Origin: Apoda limacodes
Taxonomy: Eukaryota; Arthropoda; Insecta; Lepidoptera; Limacodidae
Assembly: GCA_946406115.1 (NCBI GenBank)
Contig: OX291544.1
Span: forward strand, 32,133,521 to 32,197,520
DNA: 64,000 nt
Reading direction: 5' to 3'
Both the position numbers and the translations under genes were made by a program. Shown here one piece after another: positions 33,918-48,900 of the stretch. A model generated the notes under the pieces. That model did no database searches. It worked only from the letters and a program-made list of their open reading frames with translations, and was not told the DNA's origin. The number at the start of each line of letters is the position of its first letter. The stretch's first letter is position 1.

Positions 33918-36900
33918 ATACTCAAAAACATATAAATACAAATTTTTGTTTACTGCGTATTAGTTATTTAGTATTAGTTAGTGTTTATTTAGAATTAACA
34001 TAGAATAATTATATACTATATTTATTAGTTTCACTGTAATTATACTTATTAAGTCTCACTGTACTTTTATACAATTTGCAATATTTAATATAACACTGTA
34101 ATGCAACTACAGGGAATTATCTCTTAATAATAAATATACTACACTGAGGCATACTGAGGCTAAAAACCAGTTTGTTGTTATCTTACGACTGGTCCAAACA
34201 AAACATTTAAAGATTTTAGACCTTGTTACTACACTAATTAAGTCTTTAATGTCGTTTTACTATTATATGAGTGACTAATGAACCTCTGATAGCTGTTGGT
34301 CGTACCGTTGGACCGGTACCCGCTAACATATGTTATTATATTATATTACTAACAACTAATACCTTTGAATACAAGTTAATGAGAAATTTGTACTCCGTAG
34401 CACAGTTTTGAACTAGTACGGAGTGCGAAAAATTGTTCTACACATTGCTTAACTACTCGTATCTCCTATGTGAATTTAATAGATATTAGAACATTAATTG
34501 TAACATGTTATGCTGAATTAAATTAAATATGGCAAACTGTCAGTTCGCGCCGTGGAATTCTATCGATTACAGCTCATGTGCCGTAACTAGTCAAGCTATC
34601 GACTGAAACTTCACCGAAATTTACAAGTTGTGAGTTTATCAAATAAAAAGTTAATGTTTTATTATTCGTCGTCAATTTACAGTAATTTGTAATCCCGCGA
34701 ATCCAATCCTTACGGGTTCAGGAATGTAAGTATTTCCGGTATTTCCAGATCTCGTTATATTGAGGTTGGATGCCCATGATATTTACGTTTAGTTATACAG
34801 GTAGATAGAAAAGATGGCCATTGAAGATGGCAAATTTTACTGAAAAGGAAACACTCCCTTTATTTTCTCAAATTAGTAGAACTACATTTTTTTTATGGGA
34901 GTCGGGAATACGAAATATGAAATAAAAATCTGTATTTTATGATTTTTATCAATATAGTAATTCAAAAGGATCAATTTTAATCGCAGCACTATTCCCAGTT
35001 CAAACAGGCTATTTATCAAAAATCATTGAATACATTTTTACTAAATTTAGAAATTTTCAGTAAAATTCGCTATCAATATTTGAGGTACTGTCTCCCTTAC
35101 AGTTTAAGACAAAGTTCATCCTTGATGCATTGTCTAGATAGAACCTTAGTTTTCGACTTTTGGTTCTTCGACTTCAGACAACTGCAATGAAATGTTCAAA
35201 ATATGACGTAACCTTATGTTCTGAGCAAAAATGTCGTTGACTTATGATCATCCAAATAGTCTGACACTATTTGGATGATCGTATTTACAGCAAGTACCTG
35301 GGATATGAGCCTATTAAGGTTGGCGTAGGATGGCCTCTCGATGGAAAGTCTTCGCCGGCAGATGTCGTAGATTGCTTCATTGTCTACCATAAACGCGCAG
35401 TCAGAGTGCCCTATGGTAGCGTGTGTCGTCAGCACCGCATTATATGGCTCCACCACCGCTGTCGACACCTGTACACCACACCACCAAGGTAATACGATAT
35501 AGCAATTCTTAAATTCACTATAATGCAGTCACCATTTGCTTGTTCTTTTGAAATCCTTGTCTGTGTTCAGCTCAATCTTAGGATCCAGCAGAGATACATG
35601 GAAGGGTTTTTGTGAAAGCGAACTGTAGTTGGACATTTCTCAGACCGGGTATCAGACCTACCATTATTATTGGCATATCTTTTCATACTTTTTATTTGTA
35701 ACGCGATGCTTTACTCAAAAAGCACGCTCGCTCCTGTCACTGCTATTAAAGAGCTAGTTATGCACAGCGGTTTTGCCCACGAGCTAGTTGTGCACAGCGG
35801 TTTTGCCCACGAGCTAGTTGTGCACAGCGGTTTTGCCTACAAAAGAACATTCCAGTAATTGGGATAAAATTATGCTAAACCAGACCATGGTCGTATTCAT
35901 ACAGTTTTTTATGGATGAAGTAAAACATCTTCGGAAATTTTCATACCTATAATATTTACCATTTAACGGTTCGTGTTCGAAATGGATCCATTATTTAGAA
36001 CGCTTAACTAATAAGCTTTTTTACTAGACATAATTATAGATTAATCTTATTAGTATTATAGGCAATATTTTGACCTTATAATTCTCTTTTGCCACTTATA
36101 TGATAACCGAAAGATGTACCCCAAAACCCCGTAAAAATATTTTCTGTAAACTATTCATCTACATTTTAACTTGTGTGTTTGATCATTAACATTAACACAG
36201 TAGGAATGTTGATAGAAAGAAATGTATTTTGAGTAAAAACTACTCAATTAGTTCATACAAAATTAACAATTCCACTTTTTAAAAATAGTTTAAAACAATT
36301 TTGTCATGGTTGTACCCACGTTGAATTCGCTCATTTAAAAGTAAACTTTTAGCATATAGATTCTTTTTGTCTAGTTAAAAGTTTGCGCTAGCTTTTGCCC
36401 GGTAACCCCTGCATGGATTTGGTCATCGCCGTGCGATATCTGCGGGAACTTTATTACTATATTTAATTCCCCATCCCTTCTTCTGTGCCAAAGATCAAGT
36501 CACCCCGTTGCATGGTAGCGACACGTGAAGATATTTATTCCCAATAATACAATACTTAAATGACTAGCAGAACAATACCACCTATATATTTTCTCGAGAT
36601 GTAAGAATATTCCCGGACATCTCATACAGCGCCATCTGGTCCCTAACTTGTACTAAGGGTACCAGACAATACATTGCCTAAGCCTTTTTGTATATAGCTG
36701 ACCCGGTAAAACGTTGTTTTGCTATAGACCGTAATATTTCTATTTCTACTAGTATAGCGGTTATAAATAAACAATTCACATAGAAAATATTCAGATGCAA
36801 GGCATACACAGATGTTCATTACTAAATTTTTGTTGTGTCCAGGGATCGAACCCGTACCCTCTGTTCAGCAGGTGGGTTCACAAATGCATTCACTTTAAAA

Positions 36901-39900
36901 ACGGTCACATGCAGAGTGTTATGCTATCGTCTACACTTATGAATTTTCCAATTTCATAGATGCATGTCTAGTAAATATATTATAGGACTACGAACACGCA
37001 GAAGTGTTGGCTGCCAGTGAAGAACTAGAGGAGGTGTACCTGTGGCGCGGGATATATGGCGAATTCCAATTTACTCTTCTTTCCGAACTCGTCGGAGAGT
37101 TTTTCCATTAAAAGGGATGTGAAACCGGAACCCGTCCCACCACCAAACGAATGAAACACGAAGAAGCCCTAGAAATAATGAGTACAATATATTTTAATTT
37201 CAAATTTCATAGTTTCAACTTTCTTTAATTATCATTGAAATTAATCAAAGTGAAGTGATGGAAGTTTTTTTTGGTTCGTTTATTATAAGCATACAGTTAC
37301 AGAATAGTCTTAAGATACAAGGTGCGTTCTATTGCCGGCATTGAGAGCTATGACATCGCATAGGCATCGAAATCGCTCTGTTCACTAAATGTAAACAAAT
37401 AATATGGCCGTTCACTATTATAATAATAATATTTTGACAGGGCGTCTAACTGAACTGCCTCCTGAGCATGTGCAGCCAATGCGTTGAATGCGGTCTAGTA
37501 GTAACATGTTATACACTCATAGCGCATTAATTTGTGGTGAACAGAACGAACGAATGTGCGCATAGAGAGCATTGAGCGCTATCAATGCACATAATGCTTG
37601 TCAACAAAACACTCCTTATAATAGAAAGTAGTATTTAGCACTGTTACGTCATCTAAAAATGGTGCGTCAAAACAACCTAGTTTTTCCAGATCTAGTATGC
37701 CAAATTCCGGGACAGAAAATAAAAACAGAATTTGATTTCGGGACTATTACAAACAATGAGATTTTTTATATAGTCAACTTTTGCCGAATTGCTAAAACCC
37801 CTTAAGAGCATTACCCCTGCTTATTAGCTAGTCGACGTCAGGAACCCTCTTAATCCTTAATTTTATCCACATTGTGTATTAAGGGTGGTAAGGAGAAAAT
37901 TACCAACGAGAGACTATTTAGAAGCCTTTAATAACTGGAGTTTGTAATTTCTGTTCCAACCGTATTACACACATTTTTTTTTCATCACATTTCCAAGTAA
38001 ATAAATAAAAATATGAGGTGAAAAACAAATGAGCTCACCAAAACAATTGAAATGGCGGGAATAGTTATAGAAACAAACGCCACCGCTTAATGGCGCTAGA
38101 TGTCTAGAGATTTTAAGAAATAAACTTTTTTGGCTGAAGTTAAAACTTAATTGCTTGCTTGACGCGTAGTTCATATCTCGAACCACAGATGGCACTTTTA
38201 TAAATATTTAAAAGAAAAAGCCCGTGGGAGCAATTAGGTACTTACGTAGGTGTTTACGTAGTACGTGTGATGAAAAAAAAACTATTTCGGTTTTGATGTT
38301 TTAAGTTCATGTTCATGGATTATTTAAAATCCTTAACATTTTGGTTGGGGGACATAAATAATTTATATAAAAAAAAACTTTTTAGGCAGGATCTTTAATC
38401 CAAATATTTAAAAGAAAATTATTTTAAGCAGAAATCAGTTATTCGGATATACGTTCATAAGTTGGCAGCTCAGCAATTATAAACATCCTCACGTTCACCG
38501 GTACCTGTAGACATCCAGTGCTAAGCGAAAACTATTTTCATCAAATTACTTTATCAATAAAGCAGTTTATGAACTTCGCTCAGAGTGACTTTTTACTTGA
38601 AAATGCTACTTCCCCGCCAGCGGGGGGTGTAATAATTTACTTATGGATAGTTTGTAGCTGTTGCTTGTTGTGTCACTTTTACTGGTTTTTAACAGTTATG
38701 TTATAACGAATACCATTCTTCGAGATTTGTGGTAGGATAATAGTTGTGTATTTTTTTTTACCAACAAAGTGCGGGGAAGGGGTCGTTTTCCTAGATATTT
38801 CATATAACCAAAAAATAGATACATTTGGCGTCCCGAAAGAGAGTGAATCGGGACATGTCCTAGGTCCATAGAAATCGGGATGTCCCGCGCAAATCGGTAC
38901 ACCTGGCAACACAAGTCATGAAGACCATTATTTTCCCTAAACCGCAATAGTCTTATAAGAAACGCTGTGTGTGATGTTTACGATATGCGTCGTCATCCAC
39001 TGACCTGCAGCCCCGTGCACTGGTCGGCCAACTTCCTGACTCGCTCCATGACAAACCCGAGGATCTCGCGACCAGTGGAGTAGTGTCCGCGCGCGTAGTT
39101 GTTTGCAGCATCTTCTTTGCCAGTGATTAGCTGCTCAGGGTGGTATAGTTGTCTGTATTCCCCATTTCTCACCTCATCTGAAATAATGATTTGCCGTCGT
39201 ATTCTATTATAAAAGTAGAAACTGTGTGACCACCAAGTCGTTTAAACATTTAGCTCTTAACTAAACGGTTGGAGTCAACCGGCCAGGGTGCGGACTACAA
39301 GCAAAATATCGTCACAAAGCTTCTATGCCCATGAAAGGCACATCTATCAATAAGAATGGGTTCCTTGGACTTCGTCTGCACCCTTTTGGTCTATGCTTTG
39401 CAGTTGAATCGAAAAAACGTAAATCGACCATATGACTCGCACTGTCAAAAAGTTATCAGATCTTACGTAGAGCTAAGCTTTTAACTCGATACACCCTAAT
39501 TCTAAAAGACCTATCTTAGTAAACTTTACACACACAGTCTAAATATGTGGCTAGTGGAGGATCTTCAGCGTTTTCATTTTGCCCACGGTACAACTACTAA
39601 TAATATAAGAAAATATTATTAAAAAAATTAACAATTAATAGACTTTAAAAAAGGAGGTTTGCGATTTGTCTGTACTCAAACTTCAATACTAATATTATTA
39701 ATTCGAAAGTGTCGGTGTCTGTCTGTCTATCAATCTGTAAAATTTTGCGGTTGGACAAATTGTGATGAATTTAATATGGAGATAGCTTAAACCATAAAAC
39801 ACAAGACTAATTAAAAAAACTGATTCCCTTAATATTTTTTCAATTTTTTTAAATAATATGTATTTTTTTGTGATATTTTTTAACTACTGTAAAACTAGAA

Positions 39901-42900
39901 ACTGCTATACCTATCTAACTATTGATCGTAGTCTAGTAGTTTCTTGACATAAATATTTTTTTTATGTATCGTAAAAATATTTTACATTTCATTACATTAC
40001 ATTATCGTAAAAATATTTTACATTTCATTACATTACATTATCGTAAAAATATTTTACATTTCATTACATTACATTATAAATATAATAACTAATTATAAAA
40101 ATTAATTCTTTCTGTGTGGGAACAGTGTATGGCTATGACAATGTCTAGTGTAGTTATTGTGTTTAGGACTTCGCGTAGGAAATAATTGTATGTCAAGTTT
40201 GATAGTTTTTGCAATGTCATATATATATTGAGATGGTAACGTCAACATGTCGTTTTAAAATAAATCACGTGCAGGTGTACCACATGAAGCATGGGAAATT
40301 ATTCTTACAGCTCGCTTTTGTGGTAGAAAGACTATTTTCCACTCAGTTGCTGTACCCCAAAAGCTCAATCCCGTAGCACATTACTGAGTGGAACAATGAG
40401 AAATAATATGAGCGAAGTGCGCTCACAGGTAATATGGCACCACTCAGCTTGGTACAGTCAAGGAATTTAATTCCGTACCCATTTCGTTGAAATGTCGTTA
40501 GACATTCGCAATGCATTAAGGTCGAACATTCTATTTCAGTAAAAGTATTGAAATGTCAATTCGTATTAATTGTTACTGCACATTACAGATAACCTCTTTG
40601 CGTAAAGTTATCATTTGCTTTTCTAATGATGAACATGTGACAGTGTCAATCAAGAAAATTGAAAATAATTTTCAAATACATTATTAATTTGAAAAATAAA
40701 ATGCTTGCTGCTAACCGTGAGCTATTAAGAGCACAAATAGTGGAGCTACACCAGGAAGGAATAGGGATTCATGAGATAACACGTCGGTTAAACGTGAGCA
40801 GAGACACAGTTCGCCGTTGGGTACGGCGATATAATGCTAAAGGAAACCTCATTAATCTACGGCAAAATAACAGCAATTACTGAAGACCAACGCCGGTCAA
40901 TGCAAAGGCAATACATTCTGGATGGCTTTACGTCAACGGGAAGATTTGCAGAAATGTATGACGTTCACCCTAGAACAATTAGGAATTACCTACATGCTAT
41001 GAATATACAATATACATCATGCAAAAAAAAATTGCCTTTACCGAGAATCATAAATTAGACCGACGTATTTCAATTTTGACTGGACGTCTACAACAGCTTT
41101 TATTGACGAAAAAACATTTTCAATTTACCAAACCGGAAGATTACATTTGTGGCGGTTTAATCGAACCCGTTATACAGAAGACCACGTCGTGGCTAATTAT
41201 GCATCTGGACGAATTACTGCAAACATTTCGGGTTGGATTTCTTTAGCTGGTGTTGGAGAACTCGTGAATTTGCCACCATGAGCGCTCAGGACCTGTTGGA
41301 TGAAAGTGGGTTTCCGACTTATCGAACTCACCGGTTCGCCATGTCAACGTAGTTAATCTGTTGTTACTAATATAAAACAATGCATGCTATATGTCAAAGT
41401 AACGTCCTGTTCTAGCTAGCTTTTATGGTGACAGTTTGCTATACGATATTGAACCTTAGGTGGGTTTGCAATCAAATTCCTTGACTGTACATAAAGCATT
41501 TAAACGAGTTTCCCATTTTAGGGCGTAATCAACTGTAATACCTAGGAATTTTGTGTGTAGGCATTGCGAAACATATTCATAATTAATTTTTATACTTAGA
41601 GGACGTAGTGGCTAACCACCAAGATTAAAGTGTAAAACGTGAGTTTTAGATAAATTTAGTAGCAGTCCATTCAGTTCAAACCATTTTTGCACGTTAAATA
41701 TGTCACAGCTTATCTTGTGCTCAACCTCTTCAATAGAATCACCGACAATAATCATCATCAGCAAACATTATAAAAGTCGCCTTTTTCCTTGGTAGGTCAT
41801 TAACTTGGATAAGGAAGGATAGATTTGCAAGAGAAGATCCCTGGGGAACTCCCATATCTATACCTCCTTCCTCAGATTTATTTAGTCCATTTTCTAAAAC
41901 TACATACTATTTTCTCTTTGAACGAAATTCAGTCATAAATTTTAGTGCTGGACCTCTAATTCCAGTATATTCAAATTTGTGTTTTAATACGTTATGATAT
42001 AATAAATAATATTTTTAGATAAGACACGTTACACAATCTGATGTCAAACGAAGCAGATCTCGTTATGTGTAAAGTGGACAGCTGATACAAATATTTGTCA
42101 GTATTTATCTATATTTTGAGTATTTGTGTTATGAGTATTTGTACTATGGCTATTTGTGTTAGAAGCATTTATTTATATTATAAGTATTTACAGTATACGT
42201 ATTTGTGTTATGGGTGTCTATAAGCGACTTCCAATAACATATTTTTAAAATATAAAACAAAACAAATAAACCTAGTTTATGCACAAAGATTTATAAAAAG
42301 TCAACAATGCCACATCTAGTACGACCTACGATTTATATTCTTGGCTTCGGACCCATTGCTGTCTGCTGACCAAGCCTGCGCCTACGTGTGGCACGACACA
42401 GTGGTAGATACAATACAAGATTCCTACCCTTATAGAAAATATTATTAGTTAATTGTTTTACCAACTTAGATATGTACGCTCTCTAGCAATAATTACGTGT
42501 AATTAAATTTTCAAGTTCTCAGTAAGTGAATTGTTAAATTCTTATGGGAATTAAATAAAGTTCTTAAAGCTCATGATTGCACAGGTCAAAGGCACGCGTC
42601 ATGTCACAAACAAGTATTGTTACATGCTCCGACTTTCCTTTGGCTAGCATGATTTTCCAAATTATTTCTCTAATCGTTTTTATGCAAGATCTAAAGTTCT
42701 GAAAGCGAATTGTCTTTCATGAAAAAAATTTATTTGTTTCCAGAAAGGTATAGGTGCAGGCTTTTTGTAAATTGACAGGGGTATGTAACTACCTAGGTCA
42801 TCACTTGGTCCTTTTCCCTTATAGACAGGTTCTAATTTGTTTTTTTTTAAATTTCCGGGTAAGTTCCTGTTTTTATAAGTTGATTAAATATATCTACAAG

Positions 42901-45900
42901 AAATGTTAATAACATAGGTAAACTTATTTTAAGTAATTTTACTGAAAGATCAAAAATATCGCAACAACTTTAACTTTTTATGTCTATCATTACCACCGTG
43001 AAATTCATGTTCAGATTAATAGGTATCCCCTATATAAGTCTCATCAATACCTTTATATCGGATGACAGATGTCAAATTGGAAAGGGCTCTGCCTCCGTAA
43101 CTATTGTATTGTAGAAGAATCTATTAATTCTTTACAGAAGTTATACCTCTCATCAAGATCTTCATTTTCGGTGACTCCTGTCAAACTAAAAAGGACTGTA
43201 TCTCCGTAACTATTGATCTAAGATTAGCAGTTTTCTAGTAGAAATGATGTTACGAAGATAAAGCGCTTTCTATTTTGACAGCTGTCATCCAAAATTAAGA
43301 TCGTGATGACATCTATCATTTCTGTAAAGAAACTGCTAGTCTAAGATCAATAGTTATGGAGATATAGTCCTTATTAGTTACACAGCTGTCATCCGAAATA
43401 AAGATTTTGATGAGATCTATTATTTCTGTAAAAAAATTGCTAGTCTCAGATAAATGGTTATGGAGATATATCTCTTACTAGTTTGACAGCAGTTATCAGA
43501 AATAAAGACATCGGTGGAATCTTTCATTTCTGTAAAGAAACTGTTAGTCTTAGATAAATAGTTACAAAGATATAGCTGTTCCTAGTTTGACAGCTCTCAT
43601 CCGAGATAAATATCTTGGTGAGATCTATCATTTCTGTTAGAAAACTGCTAGTCAGATAAGATCATAGTTATTGAGATATAGCCCTTTCTAGTTTGCCAGC
43701 TGTCACCAGAAAAAGATCTTAATGACTAACTATGGATTTTAGACTATCATTTCTATAGGATCTTGAGATTTTATTGAGATACTTTTTTTTTAGTCATGCT
43801 CTCGATTGTACTATAAAACATTTGAACGGTGCCCTGGTAGAGTCATCATTTGTAGACAGCACAGGTCAAATTCATATTTTTACAGACTTCAATGAATTTT
43901 CATAAAGACATTAATTTGACCAAAATCCCATCACCTTAGAATTTTATGAGGTTTGAATTACTAGGACAACAGAAAAGTCTAAATGGGTTTTTCCCATTAG
44001 TCTATCTAATATGTCCAACTGGTTGTACGAACGAGATTTTTTTTCCGTGGGCCAACTAAATAGTTGAACATTAGAAAATCAAGATTTACATGGGCCTATA
44101 ACGAAGCTTTTTAACCGATTTTGAAACAAAAAATTGACCAATAGGGATATAGCCCTTTCTAGATTGACAGGTGTTGTCCAAAATGAGGATCTTGATGATA
44201 TCTATCACTCCTGTAAAGAAACTACTGGTGTACAATCAATAGTTTCGGAGATACAAGTAGTTATTTTAAAGCTGGAATAAAGCTCAAAGAGTTAAGTGCG
44301 AAACCCTGTCCTCAATTGAACTTTGTTCAGATAATTTATATTCTGTATTAAAACTTCAGTGGGCTTATTCGACTCAAACTTGACGTTTTTAACTACAACA
44401 ACTTCCTTTCTTTTAAGCTCAGTATGAAACCTTCATTGTGTTAATCCGACTAATTGTTGTTTTAAGTATAAAAACCTCATTTGAGAAATTTGAATTCGGT
44501 TAAAAAGCTTTGATATGTGTAGTTATACGAAGGGCCATGTGTGCTTATCAGAATTATTGACTTTTTTAACAGCAACAACTTCCTTCCTTTTAAGAGTCTG
44601 TTAAAAAGGAATGATATTCAACCTTCATCCCGTTAATCCGACTTAACGTTATTTTAAATATGAAAACCTCATTTGAGAACCTTTTTTTCAAAGTCGGTTA
44701 AAAAGCTTTGATATATTTAGTTGTGTGAAGGGCCATTTAAGTTTCGATTTTCTAATGTTTAACTATTTAGTTGATCTACAAAAAAAAATACACTGTTTGA
44801 ACACAACCAGTTGGAGATATTAGATAGACCGGAAATCCCCCATAGGCTTCTGAATAGCCTCTCGTTAAGAAATTTCTCCTTACCACCCTCTGAAACTTTC
44901 TTGTTGTCCTAATAATTCAAACCTCAGAAAGTTGTAAGATGTTAAGTTTTTTGTCAAATTAATGTCTTTTATACATTGAGCTCTATGAAAATATATATAA
45001 GAAAGCAAGTTCTCATGTCTCCCCAGCCCCGCCCCTCTCATGTCCCGGGACATCCCGCGTCCAGCGCCTATGCGAAGTGCACCTCTCGCGCAAACGCGCC
45101 TTGCCCCCCCGGCGCCCCTCTCTCGCGCTGCCCCGAAACGCAATTTCTCTCGTCCCAAAAACCGGACGTCTTCCTCATCCAGGAAACGTTCCTAAAGCCC
45201 GCTGTCCGCACCCCTTCGATCGCGAACTATCGCACCGTCCGTAATGATAGAACTGCCTCCAATCTCGGAGGCACTCTCATCTATTACAGGCGCTCCCTGC
45301 ATTGCTCCCCTATCGATCCTCCACCACTTACGAACTTAGAAGCATCCGTCTGCCGCTTAGCGATGACCGGCCATGAGCCGATCATCATTGCATCGGTTTA
45401 TCTCTCTCCCTTAAAAGACTTGCTCGAGAGCGACCTTCAGTCGCTCTTAAATTTAGGCGACGCCGTCATTCTTGCCGGCGACCTAAATTGCAAGCATCGC
45501 CGCTGGAACTCGTGTAACTTCACGGAGAGGCAGGCTCCTCGACGATTTAGTTGACAGACTAAACTTTGACATCATCGCTCCCATGACGCCCACTTACTTT
45601 CCCCACAATACTCGGAATAACATAGCACTTCTAAAGAATTTAAGGCTAAGCTTTCGCTCTATAGAGGTGCTTGACGAACTTGACTCGGACCACCACCCTG
45701 TCCTCCTCCGATTAGGTTCCCCTTCGGACTATCCTCCCGACACTAGAACCGTGACGGACTGGGATAAATTTAGGCAATTGCTCGAAAATCCCAGCTCGCC
45801 GCGACCGACCTAAACGTAGCTATCGACTCACTCACTAGCCACCTGGCCGCCACCGTTGGCGAGTGCTCAAGACAGGTGCCGGTTGGTGATTATCACCACC

Positions 45901-48900
45901 TCAGCACATCAGGTCGCTAATGACTGAGCGTAACGCGGCCCGCCGCGCACGAGATCGCGCTCCCACTATCGAAAATAAAGCTCGCTTCAACGACTTACAC
46001 CGCCGTGTAAGAACCGCTGTAGCTGAGCTTCGCGCCCAACGTTTCGGTGATCTTATGGAGAACATTTCTCCTTCTCACCAAGCTTATTGGCACTTAGCCA
46101 GAGCTCTAAAATCCGACACCGCCAACTCTCTCCCTCCGTTAACTCGTCCCAACAACGTTCCCGTGTTCAATGATGACGAAAAAGCGGATTGCCTAGCGTC
46201 TAGCCTCCAAGCCCAATGTGCCTTAAGCACACAGCCTTTCGATCCCGACCACGTGCGCGAGGTAGACGGTGAAGTGGAGCGCAGAACTTCTCTGCCTCTA
46301 CAAGACCCCCTGCACCCTGTCACTGTCGACGAAGTCATACAGATCATCAAAGACCTACGCCCCCGTAAAACATCCGGTGCGGACGGTATCTCTAACGAGA
46401 TCCTAATGCGCCTCACTCTTCCCCTTCTCTGCCTCCTAGTAGCGATCTTTAACGCTGCTATTGAACATTGCACCTTTCCTTCTCAATGGAAAGATGCAAT
46501 TGTTATAGGCATCCATAAGCCAGGCAAAGCTATCGCCCTATAAGTTTACTAAAGGCCCTTGGTAAACTCTATGAACGCCTCCTCCTCGCTCGCCTACGGA
46601 ACGCTATAGTCTCCAGAGGCATTTTAAAAGACGAGCAGTTCGGCTTCCGTGCCAAACACTCATGCGACCCATAAGTCCTCCGCATAACGGAACATATTCT
46701 CACTGGCTTCCAACCAGCATTAGGTAAGGCCCGCCACACGGGCGCTGTCTTCTTCGATGTAGCGAACGTTTTCGACAAAGTCTGGCACAACGGTTTAATT
46801 TTTAAACTGTACAACTTTCAGTTGCCAGATCGTCTCGTGCTCATCATACGAGACTATTTGTCGAATCGCAGCCTTCGCTACAAAGTTGAAGGCACTCTCT
46901 CTTCCCCCCGTCCCATAGAAGCTGGAGTCCCGCAAGGGTCCGTGCTTGCCCCTATCTTGTACCTTCTGTACACCAACGACATCCCTAAAACGATAGGTAC
47001 CCAACTAGCCCTCTTTGCGGACGATACCGCTCTCTATACCACCGATAGGCAAGTGAGTCGAATCACTAAGAGACTCCAACCCGCTATCACCGCCCTAGGC
47101 GAATGGTTTCGGAAATGGAGAATCGAGGTGAAACTCGACAAAAGCTCAGCCATCCTCTTGACCGTAGGCTACCCTCCGCGGCCACCTCCCCTCTCTCTCT
47201 TCGGTCGTGCCATTCCCTGGCAAAATAAGACCAAATATCTCGGTGTGACCATGGATAGTCGTTTGAACTTCCACGCTCACAACAAAATAGTCAGAGACCG
47301 AGCCGCTTTTGTACTCGGTCGTCTTTATCCCATGTAGGCAAGTACAGTAAGATGTCGCTTAGAAATAAGCTGAATCTTTACACAACTTGCATCCGCCCCA
47401 TACTAGCTTATGCTAGCGTAGTCTTTGCGTTATCCAAGCGCAATCTCCACAAACTTCAGACCCTCCAAAACCGCTTTCTCAAAGCGGCTTCTGGGGCCTC
47501 TTGGTACGTCCGCAATGCGGACCTACACAGAGACTTCGAACTCCCCACGATTCCCCAATATTTCAAAGACTTGGCAGTCCGCTTTTTCGAGCGTACGCAA
47601 AATCACCCGAATCGATTAATTGTGCAATCCACAACGTATCATCCCCCCGATCGACCTGGGCACGGTCGTAAAACTATAGTTAGGCGGCCTCGGCACGTAC
47701 TAACGGCCCCAGATGACGATCTCGCTGTCCGGATAGCGAGGTTAGTCTCTACGACCTCCCCGAATAGGGCCTCCCTCCAAACACGACACCGACGTCCCCG
47801 GGTTCGTCGGCGCCCATAAGGATACACGAGGTATCAAAGAGTGCCGGGGCGCTTCTCGCCCCACTCAATCGCAACCGTATTCGTGTAACGGGGAACTCCC
47901 CTCCTGGCGGTGACTCACCTTCGGGTGCGAGACTCACGGCGGTCTAAGGGACGCCCCCGAGAGCGACAACCCATGCCGAGGCTTCCCCCGCGGGGAGCCC
48001 TTGAGCGTTGGGCGCTATATGGGCTGGCGGTCCTTCATAGTCTCGCCCCAAAAAGCCCGGTGAAGCAGTAATGGCTGCAACAGCCAACTGCATAGTCAGT
48101 TCAGAAAAAAAAAAAAAGTCTCCCCAGCCTAGGGGATACAGTATTTTTAAAATCCTAATGGCTCCCCCAGGGGAACCGTCAGGGGGGTCACGAGACCGAC
48201 AGCGTAAAAACATCGAATAATTGATTGAACGATATAAATTGTTCAATTCCGCGGTAAGTAAATATTTTATATTACGCCTCCCTAAACTAAGGAAATACGG
48301 AAGGCGTAATACGGCAAACAAAAAAAAATCCTAATATATAGGAAAAATAAACGTAGTGATCATGTGATCGAACTTGTGTGCATGTCGTGAGGGTTCCGTA
48401 TAATGAGAATTATTGTGGATATTGAAACATATAAACCCTGTAAAGGCTTTATAAAATTAGGATTTTTTATAACTTTTTTTAGAATTTTGGAACCTACGGT
48501 AAAAAGTTTGGATATGAAAATGCGAGGACTATATTATTTAGTTATAACTTGCAAGTAAGTATGTATCCCTCTGAGAAAAAGCTACATAAAAACCACGCTT
48601 TTTTTAAAAACCCGTCCAACGACACTTCGAAAAAGAATGCCGCAAAACGCCCCTTTTTTAACCGACTTCTAAAAAGGAGGAGTTTCTCAATTCGCCGGAG
48701 ACTTTTTTTATGTATGTTACCCGATTTCTTGAAGACCGATTTGAGAAATTCTTTTTTTATTTAAAAGTTTATACTTTCCAGGTGGTCCCATATTATTATA
48801 GTGAATTTAAAACTAAAAATTTTGGAGAAAAAAAAATATTTATTTCCTTGTATGTTGACGATTCGTCACTGAAAAGTAAAAAATAAAAACTTTTTAACAA

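Larger units (their letters stand above)
40080..42960 (-). mobile_element. decayed LINE interrupted by a Tc1/mariner element
   Basis: On the minus strand, from right to left, broken frames give the fingers region ([22 protein letters not shown]) near 42,700-42,830. [16 protein letters not shown] (first catalytic D) is near 42,570-42,620. [12 protein letters not shown] and [20 protein letters not shown] are near 41,790-41,950, and MFADD (catalytic) near 41,755. The C-terminal domain continues on the far side of the Tc1 insertion, with [19 protein letters not shown] near 40,340-40,410. A further non-coding insert separates 42,010 and 42,545. The element is dead and antisense to nothing but intron: it has the same strand as the tubulin gene. 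Confidence 0.8.

Noticed and set aside
33614..34003. Open frames of repeated Thr-His or Cys-Val on both strands
   Set aside because: They are translations of the (CA)n microsatellite.
36838..36858. A tRNA gene on the minus strand
   Set aside because: Only a B-box-like sequence is present. There is no acceptor stem, A box or anticodon arm of tRNA form; a SINE promoter is more likely.
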